Numbered from the stretch's first letter, positions 23,357-31,206 are shown. The stretch: DNA of 64,000 bases from Massilia sp. UBA2604 (GCA_002339265.1 DDKG01000004.1:1-64000), one strand, 5' to 3'. Program-made: numbers and translations. The notes: generated by a model from the sequence alone, not told the origin.

Positions 23357-23920
23357 ATGATGCGCCGCTCACCCCTCAAGCAGGGCAAGCCGCTCGAGCG
23401 CAAGACGCCGATGGCGCGCGGCACCGGCTTCAAGTCGCCCGCCGCCGGCGCGGGCCTGCTGCGCGTCGCCGCAGTCCAGGCGCAGGCCCGGGCCCGCGAG
23501 CCGAAGCTGCGCAAGCCGATCGCCTCCCGCGGTATGAAGGGCCGCCCGGCGACCGCTGACGAGCAGCGCTTCATGACGGCGATCGCCGCCCTGGGCTGCA
23601 TCGCATGCAAGAAGGACGGCTGGCACAACCCGGACGTCAGCGTGCACCACATCGACGGCCGCACGAAGCCGGGCGCGCACCTGCTGGTTCTGCCGCTGTG
23701 CGCTGGCCACCACCAGGACGGCACCGGCCCAAACCCGACCCTCATCGCGGTCCACCCGTACAAGGCGCGCTTCGAAGAGCGCTACGGCGCCCAGCGCGCG
23801 CTGCTGGCGGAGTGTCTCGAGATGATCAAAAACCAAATCGGCCTGCGCTATACCGGATGCGCGGCCACCAACCTCACTGCGGAGCAAAGAAATGGGTGCA
23901 TTTTGTGTATTCGGTATTAG
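23357..23920 (+). CDS. Ref-like RecA-dependent nuclease
   Basis: The 187-residue protein has a basic disordered N-terminus (RRSPLKQGKPLERKTPM, SPAAGAGLL) and an HNH-type core: GCIACKKDGWHNPDVSVHHIDG, LLVLPLCAGHHQDG. This is the arrangement of phage P1 Ref, which cuts DNA at RecA-bound D-loops and enhances recombination. The paired Cys, HHI and GHH residues are all present. Its place among early genes, together with RdgC in the left operon, fits phage control of RecA. Confidence 0.85.
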   Translation: MMRRSPLKQGKPLERKTPMARGTGFKSPAAGAGLLRVAAVQAQARAREPKLRKPIASRGMKGRPATADEQRFMTAIAALGCIACKKDGWHNPDVSVHHIDGRTKPGAHLLVLPLCAGHHQDGTGPNPTLIAVHPYKARFEERYGAQRALLAECLEMIKNQIGLRYTGCAATNLTAEQRNGCILCIRY

Positions 23921-24269
23921 CCGGACCGTGTGCCAAGCGGCGGCTGCAAGGAAAGTTCCAACGATCGATCTTGAGACGCGCAAGAACCTGACGCCAGCCG
24001 AGTGGGTGGTGCGCCGCGATGCCTTGGCAGATCAATTATTCGCCGAGGCCACGCGCCGCGTGAAGATCAGCCCGGAGTTGGACGCGCCTCAGTTCTGCAA
24101 TGACTGGATTGCGGCGGATCCTTCGCACGTGCGCGACACAGTTCTGATGGTACGCGGGCCGAAGCTCGACAAGCATGGCAATCGCATTATCCGCGACGGC
24201 GCGCCTGTCGAAACTTGGCTCGACTATCGGGCCGAGTGCGAGCGCCTCGGTATCGCTGCTGCAGCATGA
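23892..24269 (+). CDS. Hypothetical phage protein
   Basis: The 125-residue protein overlaps the 3' end of the Ref gene in another frame, with GGAGCAAAGAA before the ATG. The C-terminal block (FCNDWIAADPSHVRDTVLMV, then DYRAECERLGI) is well ordered. No family is recognised. Confidence 0.65.
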   Translation: MGAFCVFGISRTVCQAAAARKVPTIDLETRKNLTPAEWVVRRDALADQLFAEATRRVKISPELDAPQFCNDWIAADPSHVRDTVLMVRGPKLDKHGNRIIRDGAPVETWLDYRAECERLGIAAAA

Positions 24270-24763
24270 AGAAGCCGCGCAACAAGAAATACCGCCCGCG
24301 CCCGGTGGCGCAGGCCGGCGGCCTGATCGTGCTGGACCGCTGCGCCGCGCGCGGCCAAGCCGCCGCGCCGCTGGCCGCCGACCAGCTGGCCGACCTGGGC
24401 CTGGCGTACTGGCTGAGCCTGGAGCAGTTGCGCACCGGCGACGCCACGGAGGAAGCCTGGTCGTGTGTAGTGGCCGCGCTGAACATCGCCATGGCGCTGG
24501 CCGAGGCGGACATCGGCGCCGAGCACGAGCAGGCCATCGTGCGCGCGCTGGACGGCGCATTCCGAGCCAAGGTTCGGAGCGCCAAGACCGGCAACTTCCG
24601 CCTGGACGGCGACGCCATGCGCGACATCGAGGCCGCTCTGACGATCCACGATGGCCAATGGAGCTGGCCACCCAGGGCGAGACGGTCGCCGCGCTGCAGC
24701 TGGTGCGCCGCCGGATCGATGAAGGGCACGTCTACAAGGAAGCCGCATGACGCGGCGCCATAG
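24266..24763 (+). CDS. Hypothetical phage protein with possible 3' frameshift
   Basis: The ATG at 24266 overlaps the previous stop. Residues 1-130 look coding throughout: KKPRNKKYRPRPVAQAGGL, a helical LADLGLAYWLSLEQLRTG and IVRALDGAFRAKVRSAKTG. After about base 24656 this frame becomes Trp/Pro/Ser/Arg-rich, whereas the +1-shifted frame (ATG 24658 to stop 24750) gives a natural amphipathic helix, ELATQGETVAALQLVRRRI. A one-base change, real or a sequencing error, may have split the original C-terminus. Confidence 0.6.
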   Translation: MKKPRNKKYRPRPVAQAGGLIVLDRCAARGQAAAPLAADQLADLGLAYWLSLEQLRTGDATEEAWSCVVAALNIAMALAEADIGAEHEQAIVRALDGAFRAKVRSAKTGNFRLDGDAMRDIEAALTIHDGQWSWPPRARRSPRCSWCAAGSMKGTSTRKPHDAAP

Positions 24764-24779
24764 ATAGAAAGGAAACGAC

Positions 24780-25502
24780 ATGGGAAGCATGCTGACAATG
24801 CAAACCGCCGCCGGCGCCGACGTCACGATGTCGAGCCGCGAGATCGCCGACCTGGTTGAGAAGCGGCACGACAATGTGCTGCGCACTATCGAGAGCCTAC
24901 TGGCGCGCGGCACGATCGCACTCCCTCAACTTGAGGAAGTGCCGAACGACGGGCCCGGTCCGAAGATGATCCGTCAATACCGCGTCGGCAAGCGCGACTC
25001 GTATGTGATCGTGGCGCAGCTGTCGCCCGAGTTCACTGCGCGCCTGGTCGACCGCTGGCAGGAGCTGGAGGCCGCCGCGCCGGCGCCAGCCATCCCGCAA
25101 TCGTTCTCTGCTGCGCTGCGCCTGGCGGCCGAGCAGCAGGATGTGATCGAGGCCCAGGCCGCCCAGCTCGCCGCCGCCGCGCCGGCGGTGGAGTTCGTCG
25201 AGCGCTACGCCGACTCGACCGGCACGAAGGGATTCCGCGAGGTGGCCAAGCTGCTGGGCGCGAACGAAAACCTGTTCCGCGAATTCCTGGTCGACCAGAA
25301 GATCATGTACCGCCTCGCCGGCGCGTTGACGCCCCACTCTCAGCACATGGACGCCGGCCGTTTCTGCGTAAAGGCGGGCACTGCCGGCACCGGGCATGCG
25401 TTCAACTCCGCGCGCTTCACGCCGAAGGGTGTGACCTGGATCGCGGGTGAGTGGGCAAAGCACCAGGTGGCGCTGCGCCAGAAGGAGGTGGGCCATGCTT
25501 GA
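24780..25502 (+). CDS. Rha-family regulator with KilAC antirepressor domain
   Basis: The 240-residue protein has an N-terminal Rha domain (VTMSSREIADLVEKRHDNVL, RDSYVIVAQLSPEFTARLVDRW) and a C-terminal KilAC-type antirepressor domain (GFREVAKLLGANENLFREFL, MYRLAGALTPHSQHMDAG). Rha proteins interfere with infection in strains lacking IHF; KilAC modules occur in antirepressors. It precedes the replication genes and has GAAAGGAAA before its ATG. The combination of the two domains is common in phages. Confidence 0.9.
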   Translation: MGSMLTMQTAAGADVTMSSREIADLVEKRHDNVLRTIESLLARGTIALPQLEEVPNDGPGPKMIRQYRVGKRDSYVIVAQLSPEFTARLVDRWQELEAAAPAPAIPQSFSAALRLAAEQQDVIEAQAAQLAAAAPAVEFVERYADSTGTKGFREVAKLLGANENLFREFLVDQKIMYRLAGALTPHSQHMDAGRFCVKAGTAGTGHAFNSARFTPKGVTWIAGEWAKHQVALRQKEVGHA

Positions 25503-25992
25503 CCGTGCAACCCTGCGCCAAATGGCGCAGACCCTCCCGGCCGTCACCATCGACTCGGCGCAGTTGCTTGAGCTGCTGGACGCTGCCGACCGGGCGCCGA
25601 CGACCAAGGCCCGGTCGCCCCGCGAGCCGCGTCAGGCGTCACCCGACGATGAGAAGTGCGCGCGCTGGCTGTTTAGCGTGCTGCGGCAGACCGCGCCGGC
25701 CGCGCGCGAGCCGAACTTCACCACCTGGGCGAACGACGTGCGCCTGATTCGGGAGCGCGACGACCGCACTCACCGCGAGATCTGCGAGCTGTTCCAGTGG
25801 GCCCATTCGGATTCGTTCTGGTGCCAGAACATCCTGTGTCCGAAGAAGCTACGCGAGAAGTGGGACCAGCTGGCCCTGAAGCGTGAGCGCAGCACCCCGG
25901 GCCTGCGCACGGTGCCGAGCCTGGGCAAGGCCGGCGCGGCGACCGCGCAGAACGCCGCGCGCTGGCTGGAGGAGCATGGCGATGCAGCCTAA
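25495..25992 (+). CDS. Phage replication-associated protein
   Basis: The ATG at 25495 overlaps the previous stop, and the product has 165 residues. The C-terminal region DDEKCARWLFSVLRQTAPAA, FTTWANDVRLIRERD, HREICELFQWAHSDSFW, NILCPKKLREKWDQL is the segment that ends many phage replication initiators (O-like proteins), here without a large N-terminal DNA-binding domain. It is followed by a helicase-loader-like gene, matching the usual O-P order. Confidence 0.7.
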   Translation: MLDRATLRQMAQTLPAVTIDSAQLLELLDAADRAPTTKARSPREPRQASPDDEKCARWLFSVLRQTAPAAREPNFTTWANDVRLIRERDDRTHREICELFQWAHSDSFWCQNILCPKKLREKWDQLALKRERSTPGLRTVPSLGKAGAATAQNAARWLEEHGDAA

Positions 25993-26632
25993 CGACCGAA
26001 AGCAGTTCCTCACGCTCCTGACCGGCATCGCCGACTACTATGGCAAGGAGCTTTCGACTGGCGTGATCGGCCTGTACTGGGAAGGGCTGCGCCAGTACGA
26101 CATCGAGGCCGTCGAGCGCGCGCTGTGGGCGCACACCCAGAACCCGGACAGCGGCCAGTTCATGCCGAAGATCGCCGACGTCACGAAGGTGCTGCAGGGT
26201 CGCACCGAGGACCAGGCGCAACTGGCGTGGTCCAAGGTCGACGGCGCCGTGCGGCAGATCGGTAACTGGGCCGACGTCGCCTTCGATGACCCGATCGTGC
26301 ACCGCGTGCTGGCGGACATGGGCGGCTGGGTCCGGATCTGCCAGCACGACGAGGAGAAGTGGCCCTTCATTGGCAAGGAATTCATCACGCGGTACCGCGG
26401 CTTCAAGATCGCCGGCGCCGCACCGGCATACCCGCGCTACTTCCTGGGCACCGCCAGCACGCACAACACGGCTGAAGGCCTGGCCAAGCCCTGCGTGCGC
26501 CTGGTCGGCAATCCCGAGGTGGCGCGCCAGGTCATCGCCGGCGGGCTGGCGCCGGGAGCGCTGCTGCTCGACGGCTTTAACCAGCAACTGGGCGGCGCCC
26601 GGCCTGCGCTGCGGGTGGCGAACGATGGTTGA
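25982..26632 (+). CDS. DUF6475-like phage replication protein (helicase-loader position)
   Basis: The 216-residue protein begins QPNDRKQFLTLLTGIADYYG and has LYWEGLRQYDIEAVERALWA, FMPKIADVTKVLQG, RVLADMGGWVRICQ and FITRYRGFK, matching DUF6475-type proteins that occupy the lambda P position. ATG 25982 was preferred over 25976 because it is correctly spaced from GGAGGAG. It would load the host helicase onto phage DNA; that role is inferred from position. Confidence 0.75.
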   Translation: MQPNDRKQFLTLLTGIADYYGKELSTGVIGLYWEGLRQYDIEAVERALWAHTQNPDSGQFMPKIADVTKVLQGRTEDQAQLAWSKVDGAVRQIGNWADVAFDDPIVHRVLADMGGWVRICQHDEEKWPFIGKEFITRYRGFKIAGAAPAYPRYFLGTASTHNTAEGLAKPCVRLVGNPEVARQVIAGGLAPGALLLDGFNQQLGGARPALRVANDG

Positions 26633-26912
26633 AGCCGTGGGCGCGGGCCGCGCGCTTGGCGAAATCTGCGCCCTGTGCGGCCACTTCAAGATGAAGGAAT
26701 ACCCCGAGCACGCGAAGGTCGGGGTAGGGCGCTGCGATGGCCGGGCCGCCGGCCGGGTAGACGTCATCAAGCCCTTCCTGCCGTGGAACCGCCCAGCGTG
26801 CGACCGGTACACGGCGCCGGCGAACCTAGCCGATCGAAAGGCATGGGCCGCGAAGCGCCGGGCGGATGAACAGAAAAACAATGAAGCACACCAAAACGAA
26901 AGGATGAAATGA
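26625..26912 (+). CDS. Small Cys-containing phage protein
   Basis: The 95-residue protein starts in the end of the replication gene. ICALCGHFKMKEYPEHAKVG, GRCDG and ACDRY provide four cysteines that could bind zinc; the C-terminus is a basic helix (LADRKAWAAKRRADEQ). Small proteins of this type often follow replication genes in betaproteobacterial prophages. Function unknown. Confidence 0.7.
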   Translation: MVEAVGAGRALGEICALCGHFKMKEYPEHAKVGVGRCDGRAAGRVDVIKPFLPWNRPACDRYTAPANLADRKAWAAKRRADEQKNNEAHQNERMK

Positions 26913-26934
26913 ACAATCCACACGAGGTCCATCA

Positions 26935-27285
26935 ATGAGCAACCAGCGCGCGCTCCAGGCGCTCGGCCGGCTCAAGACCGGCACCATGAACAAGACCGAG
27001 GCCGCCTACGCCGCCACGCTTGACGCCCGGCGCCACGCCGGCGAGGTGGCCTGGTTCAAGTTCGAGGGGGTCAAGCTGCGGCTGGCCGACAACACCTTTT
27101 ACACACCCGATTTCGCCGTCATGCTGGCCGACGGCTCGCTGGAGATGCATGAAGTGAAAGGCTACTGGCAGGACGATGCCCGTGCGAAGATCAAAATCGC
27201 GGCTGACCTCTATCCGATGCTTTTCTTGGCCGTTCGAGCGAAATCTAAAAAGGAGGGTGGAGGCTGGAGTTGCGAATTTTTTTGA
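26935..27285 (+). CDS. PD-(D/E)XK phage endonuclease (DUF1064-like)
   Basis: The 116-residue protein contains an N-terminal acidic helix (MNKTEAAYAATLDARRHAG), then FYTPDFAVMLADG and MHEVKGYWQDDARAKIKIA: the E, PD and ExK residues of the PD-(D/E)XK fold, with Lys in EVKG. Proteins of this family occupy the Holliday-junction resolvase position of lambdoid phages. It is the last gene before the opposite-strand Septu pair. A resolvase role is probable, not proven. Confidence 0.8.
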   Translation: MSNQRALQALGRLKTGTMNKTEAAYAATLDARRHAGEVAWFKFEGVKLRLADNTFYTPDFAVMLADGSLEMHEVKGYWQDDARAKIKIAADLYPMLFLAVRAKSKKEGGGWSCEFF

Positions 27286-27328
27286 TTGCCGTCCACGCTC
27301 CGGGGCTGTGAGTAGAAAATCCTGTCGC

Positions 27329-28072
27329 TCACATTGCTGAAACAACCTTCTTGGCCTCAATGTAGACGTCGCACTTCATAAGGAAGCTCTTGCAGAACGC
27401 GGAAAACTTAGCATTTGGCAAAGCGAGCGATTCGATTGTCATTAGTGCTTCCTTTAGTCGCCTTAATCTCCTGGTCTTTTTCGTTTGGGTGTCTGCTTCT
27501 TCTAAGTCTTTAAGTGCATACTCGATCGCTTGCGCAAATCCTTTCAAGCTAATTAGGATTTCTGCTCTCGGTTTCCAGAGGCGAATTCCCTCAAGGCTGA
27601 AGACTTCTATCGTCCTCTTTGAAATTGTGTAGTTTGCTCCGGTCTTCGCAATAACTGATATGCCTTCAAAATCAAAATATCCAGTGGGATCAGTATCATA
27701 CGGGTTCAATATCGGTTCTTTAGTCGTGTCGTGATCTGATTTTGATATGTTGCACGGGCCGCAAGCAGGGAGAAGATTGCTCCATTCGAATGTCATGTCA
27801 GGGTAGATTGATTTTGGCTGAAAGTGCTCTACCTGCAAATAGCCTCCTTCAGCGGGATGGCATTCGCAGAATGCACATTTTCCGTGTGAGCTACAACTTA
27901 AAATTGCTTGAATTTGCCTGTGACGGTAATGGGCAACGAGGGATTCCCGCTCTTGCTCAGGAATCAGCTTATAAGAGCCATATTTGGCTATTGCACTTTG
28001 CAGCGCCGTTAGCCATTTTCCACCTTCGCTAGATAAAATGGCGGGCTCTGGAAGACGGTCTAGCTTAATCAT
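27329..28072 (-). CDS. Septu-type HNH endonuclease (PtuB-like)
   Basis: The 247-residue protein has an HNH domain: CAFCECHPAEGGYLQVEHF, WSNLLPACGPCNISKSDHD, with paired Cys, the catalytic His in EHF and the Asn in WSNLL. The rest is helical. The ATG at 28070-28072 overlaps the end of the upstream ATPase gene, so the two are translationally coupled. An HNH nuclease paired with a small AAA ATPase is the definition of Septu (PtuA/PtuB) defence; no reverse transcriptase is nearby, which argues against a retron of the Ec78 kind. Confidence 0.8.
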   Translation of the reverse strand: MIKLDRLPEPAILSSEGGKWLTALQSAIAKYGSYKLIPEQERESLVAHYRHRQIQAILSCSSHGKCAFCECHPAEGGYLQVEHFQPKSIYPDMTFEWSNLLPACGPCNISKSDHDTTKEPILNPYDTDPTGYFDFEGISVIAKTGANYTISKRTIEVFSLEGIRLWKPRAEILISLKGFAQAIEYALKDLEEADTQTKKTRRLRRLKEALMTIESLALPNAKFSAFCKSFLMKCDVYIEAKKVVSAM

Positions 28073-29324
28073 GATCAAGCGCCTCAAGTGCTGCGAGCTC
28101 AGCGGTGAGGACCACTAGAATCGAATCATCCGGGTGGCAAACATTGTGAAGCTCGATCATCACTCCCTTCAACTCCTTTAGGTTCTTCTCGCGAACATTT
28201 TTCAGTGCTGCTGAAACCAATTTTTCATAAATCTTATTTTCTAGGCTTCTCACGCCCATCACATCAGATAAAATTTGATCTGTATTCCACCCCGAGTATG
28301 ACCTATTGGCAGGAGCCAGGCGAGTTGGCTCATTCGGATTGGTACGAGCGGGCATGATAATCACTTCGTTGTTATTGGCTGACGCCAACAGGTGCGGTGA
28401 GTGAGTTGTTACGATAAACTGCAGATTCGGGAAAATTCTTGATAGGCCATCTCGGATCGTGAATTGCCACTCGGGGTGCAGATGCAGATCAAGCTCATCA
28501 ATTAACACAGTTCCGGTAGCTGTCCTTACTAATCGTTCACCGGGTGCCCTCGTTTCTTCAACCCATTGAAATATGGTGCAGATAATCAGCAAAATTGCTT
28601 GAAATCCGGATGAAACTTCTTCAAGATAACATTCTTTGCCGTATATTTTGAAAATTGGTTCTAGATCCCGTTCCGTTTTAACGTAAGAGAAATTGCTGTC
28701 AAAAGGTGCAAGATATGGCAGTTGCTCGATTAGATGATTCCAGTTTGCCCGCTCTTCCTGGGCCCAATCCTTGTCGATAACAAAATATCGGTTAATAAAC
28801 CACTGTTTAATGCTGGGGGAGTGCTCTCCGTAAAGGGATTGTGTTGTTCTGTTAGAATAGGCAGATATCGAGTCTTCGACGCTTGCCTCTCTTTTTAGTC
28901 CTTGAATTTGTTCATATTTAATACTGCGTTGTGCGCCTATGAATAGCGGAACGTCAGAGCCGATAATTTCAGGTGTCTGATAGTTTGAAATAGACGTTCT
29001 GTTAGTGGCGGGAGGAGGGGTTGTCCAGCGCTTTAGCGAGCTGCTACGATACGTTGTTGAAATTCCCGCGCCCTTACCAGTGCCGACTCGGAACTTTTTG
29101 TTGCCAATTGACATATCGACCCAGAACTCGGCGTTCTCTCGAAATCTTGAGTGCGTGAAAGTCGTAGCGAAGCAATGGGATACGCCTGCGAGAACGGACG
29201 TCTTTCCGCAACCGTTCGGTCCAGCGAGGAAGTTGAAGCCGTCATTGAAAAGAACGTCCAGCTCAGGAAATTGCCGGAACCCTTCTAAGTGCAGTGATTC
29301 AATTATTGTTTTCATAATATTCAT
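28065..29324 (-). CDS. Septu-type AAA ATPase (PtuA-like)
   Basis: The 419-residue protein is an SMC/ABC-type ATPase: Walker A in FLAGPNGCGKTSVLAG (residues about 32-45), signature region VSSGFQAILLIICT, Walker B TGTVLIDELDLHLHPEWQF and the H-switch FIVTTHSPHLLAS. This is the OLD/PtuA-like architecture without a TOPRIM domain. An in-frame ATG three codons later is an alternative start. The pair lies on the opposite strand to the surrounding early and late genes and is clearly AT-richer, both signs of horizontal acquisition by the prophage. Confidence 0.82.
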   Translation of the reverse strand: MNIMKTIIESLHLEGFRQFPELDVLFNDGFNFLAGPNGCGKTSVLAGVSHCFATTFTHSRFRENAEFWVDMSIGNKKFRVGTGKGAGISTTYRSSSLKRWTTPPPATNRTSISNYQTPEIIGSDVPLFIGAQRSIKYEQIQGLKREASVEDSISAYSNRTTQSLYGEHSPSIKQWFINRYFVIDKDWAQEERANWNHLIEQLPYLAPFDSNFSYVKTERDLEPIFKIYGKECYLEEVSSGFQAILLIICTIFQWVEETRAPGERLVRTATGTVLIDELDLHLHPEWQFTIRDGLSRIFPNLQFIVTTHSPHLLASANNNEVIIMPARTNPNEPTRLAPANRSYSGWNTDQILSDVMGVRSLENKIYEKLVSAALKNVREKNLKELKGVMIELHNVCHPDDSILVVLTAELAALEALDHD

Positions 29325-29476
29325 TCGGGTAAGGGAGGTGACGGTTTGAGGTTCGCCCTGGAACAGTAGGACTATCCTACTTCAACACGGTGGTGGCTTG
29401 CAATTTGGAAAATCTCGGACATAGCGCATCTATTCAGTGCTACTGGTAATCTTGTAGAAATTCCACGGAGAAACCC

Positions 29477-30019
29477 ATGTTCGCCGAGCGCTACCTCAAC
29501 GCACTGAGCACTTCCAACCTGCAGGACGATGATCAGCACCACCAGACGGAGCCGCTCGTCGCTGCGGCGCTGGCCGACCTGTCGGGCGGCTCGGGCGAGC
29601 TGTTCGGGTCGATGCTGCTGCGCGCGCACATCGCGGGCGTGCCGCGCCAGCCGGTCGAGAGCGCCGCCCGCGATCTGGCTGTGCTGCTGCGCGTGTGGAC
29701 CAGCGCAGTGGCGCATAAGGGCTTCGACCGCAAGTGGATGAACATCAAGGCCGAATGGGACATCACGGCCGCATACAAGATGTACGCCAAGATCGCGCGC
29801 GTTAGCCTGGCGCATTGGCTGGGCGGCGAGTGCTCGTGCTGCCATGGCGCCAAGGTCGTTGAGAGCCGCGCGTGCACGCACTGCAATGGCAGCGGCCGCG
29901 AGCCCGTCCTGGGCGGCGCGCTCGAGCGCGAGAAGGTGCTCGACATGATCAGCGAGCTGGAGGGACTGTTCCAAGCGCACAGCGCGCGGGCGGCGGCCAA
30001 GATGCGGAAGGCTGCATGA
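29477..30019 (+). CDS. Probable Q-like late antiterminator with DnaJ-type zinc motif
   Basis: The 180-residue protein has helical LAVLLRVWTSAVAHKGFDRK, WDITAAYKMYAKIARVSLAHWL and a two-pair zinc motif CSCCHGAKVVESRACTHCNG. Phage late regulators of the Q/antitermination group often carry such a zinc knuckle and sit just upstream of the packaging genes, as here. ATG 29477 follows GGAG at 29466-29469. The late operon contains several intrinsic terminators that would require an antiterminator. Confidence 0.65.
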   Translation: MFAERYLNALSTSNLQDDDQHHQTEPLVAAALADLSGGSGELFGSMLLRAHIAGVPRQPVESAARDLAVLLRVWTSAVAHKGFDRKWMNIKAEWDITAAYKMYAKIARVSLAHWLGGECSCCHGAKVVESRACTHCNGSGREPVLGGALEREKVLDMISELEGLFQAHSARAAAKMRKAA

Positions 30020-30225
30020 TGCGGTCGAAGCTATCGGCAGCGGCTCTTATCATCGCACTTGATCTACTCGTGGAGAGAGAAATCAAGGGTACATCGCCTA
30101 TCAAGAATCCACGAGGCCTGCTGCCGCAATTAACCGACGGCAGCCCGGCGTCAGTGCCGCGCGCATACGTGGCTCGCACCAGTCGCCACCCATACCTCAA
30201 GCGGAAGAAGGGCCGTTTTGCATAG
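30016..30225 (+). CDS. Small basic phage protein
   Basis: Two adjacent ATG codons at 30016 and 30019 overlap the Q-like stop. The 69-residue product has a short hydrophobic N-terminus (SAAALIIALDLLV) and a basic C-terminus (TSRHPYLKRKKGRF). Function unknown. Confidence 0.55.
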   Translation: MMRSKLSAAALIIALDLLVEREIKGTSPIKNPRGLLPQLTDGSPASVPRAYVARTSRHPYLKRKKGRFA

Positions 30226-30391
30226 CGCCGAACAGGCAATGCTCATCAGTATTGCAAAGCGCAGAAACCCGGCGTAAACTACGGGCTTCACATATCCCTC
30301 GATCCACGTAATGCGCGCTTCGGCGCCAACGTCACCCGAGGCAGTCGAGCAGTCCAGCCAGCAGTAAAGCCGGCGCTCGCCTAGAAAAAAG

Positions 30392-30418
30392 GGCTCACCT
30401 TCTCGGTGGGCCTTTTTC
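30392..30418 (+). terminator. Intrinsic terminator after Q-like region
   Basis: GGGCTCACC (30392-30400) pairs with GGTGGGCC (30406-30413), followed by five T. It closes the early/Q transcript, so the late genes need a new promoter or antitermination. Between 30226 and 30391 no gene is evident. Confidence 0.85.
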
Positions 30419-30484
30419 GTTTCCGGCCCACTTGTCAGATAGACCTGGGGCCGACTAGCCCGGCCTCATTGAGGCTGGGGCAAC

Positions 30485-30607
30485 CTATTTCAGCCACTGC
30501 GCTATCCAATTTAACAGGGGCAGCAGCGCGTAGAAGGTGGATGCTAGCGCGAATAGGCAACGTGCTATTGCGTTCAGTAGTGCGGTAAGTTCTTTAAGCT
30601 GGTGCAT
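30485..30607 (-). CDS. Small hydrophobic peptide (40 aa), toxin-like
   Basis: CAGGAG eight bases before the ATG at 30605-30607 supports a 40-residue peptide: a short amphipathic start, then an almost unbroken hydrophobic run (CLFALASTFYALLPLLNWIA) ending WLK. It runs against the late genes, between a terminator and the tRNA-Gly. The form resembles type I toxin peptides or small phage membrane peptides; no antisense RNA was identified. Confidence 0.5.
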   Translation of the reverse strand: MHQLKELTALLNAIARCLFALASTFYALLPLLNWIAQWLK

Positions 30608-30742
30608 GGATCTCCTGGATTTGTTCTACCACTATATGTGGCTCTAAAAGCCCGTTCCTCTGGTGGGTTTTCCGGCGGCACAGCCTTCATCCTCTAATAC
30701 CTGCTCTGGCCGAAACGCTGGACCATTAATTTTTCTTACTTC

Positions 30743-30818
30743 GCGGGCATAGCTCAGTTGGTAGAGCGCGAGCCTTCCAAGCTCGATGTCGCCGGTTCGA
30801 TCCCGGCCGCCCGCGCCA
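30743..30818 (+). tRNA. Prophage tRNA-Gly(UCC)
   Basis: This 76-nt cloverleaf has anticodon loop CTTCCAA with TCC at 30776-30778, anticodon stem CGAGC/GCTCG, T-arm GCCGG/CCGGC with TTCGATC and an encoded CCA. The acceptor stem is GCGGGC/GCCCGC with an A-C mismatch at position 7-66. It lies inside the prophage, ahead of the late genes. It would read GGA and GGG, uncommon glycine codons in this GC-rich genome. Confidence 0.93.
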
Positions 30819-30849
30819 GTGTCTCCCTGCCCGGATGATCCGGGACTTC

Positions 30850-30889
30850 GCCGCCCCTCGCAGCAATGCGCCGGGCGGCTTTTCTTTTT
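30850..30889 (+). terminator. Terminator after tRNA-Gly
   Basis: GCCGCCC (30850-30856) pairs with GGGCGGC (30873-30879) and is followed by TTTTCTTTTT, about 30 nt after the tRNA CCA. Confidence 0.85.
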
Positions 30890-30902
30890 CGTAGGTGCCT
30901 CT

Positions 30903-31115
30903 ATGAAGCGCAAGATCGTTATCAAATCATCGTCGATTCAGACTCGCTCGCCGGTTGGATTCGCCGTCCTGTTCTGGCTGCTGTTGGACCGCCTGGATGC
31001 GCCGGGATGGGCCTTCGGCGTGCTCTGGACCTTCGTCGGTTTGCTCGCGCTCGCCTACATCGCGTCGTTCTGGACCGAGTCCGCCCGCGATGTTCCCGGT
31101 TTCGGGGAGAAGTAG
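30903..31115 (+). CDS. Small two-helix membrane protein
   Basis: The 70-residue protein has two hydrophobic segments (VGFAVLFWLLLDRL and AFGVLWTFVGLLALAYIASF) and a charged tail. It begins the gene cluster leading to terminase. Its form could suit a holin, but the lysis cassette lies elsewhere (53951-55308), so the role is open. The stop is followed at once by a GTG-start gene. Confidence 0.6.
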   Translation: MKRKIVIKSSSIQTRSPVGFAVLFWLLLDRLDAPGWAFGVLWTFVGLLALAYIASFWTESARDVPGFGEK

Positions 31116-31116
31116 C

Positions 31117-31206
31117 GTGAGCGTCGAAGACGAACTGGCCTGGCTGCGCTATACGGTGCAGCGTCAGCGCGAGCAGGTCGCCGACCGCGCGCGAGGTAAT
31201 GCATGA
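31117..31206 (+). CDS. Tiny helical protein (29 aa)
   Basis: GTG 31117-31119 follows GGGGAG with good spacing. The 29 residues form one helix (VEDELAWLRYTVQRQREQVA). The stop overlaps the next ATG by four bases. The coupled arrangement is the evidence for coding. Confidence 0.5.
   Translation: MSVEDELAWLRYTVQRQREQVADRARGNA

Noticed and set aside
28065..29324. Retron of the Ec78 type
   Set aside because: The ATPase/HNH pair would fit, but no reverse transcriptase gene or msr/msd-like repeat pair lies beside it.
30903..31115. Holin assignment for the two-helix protein
   Set aside because: A convincing holin lies beside the lysozyme at 53951, so this gene is left as an unknown membrane protein.
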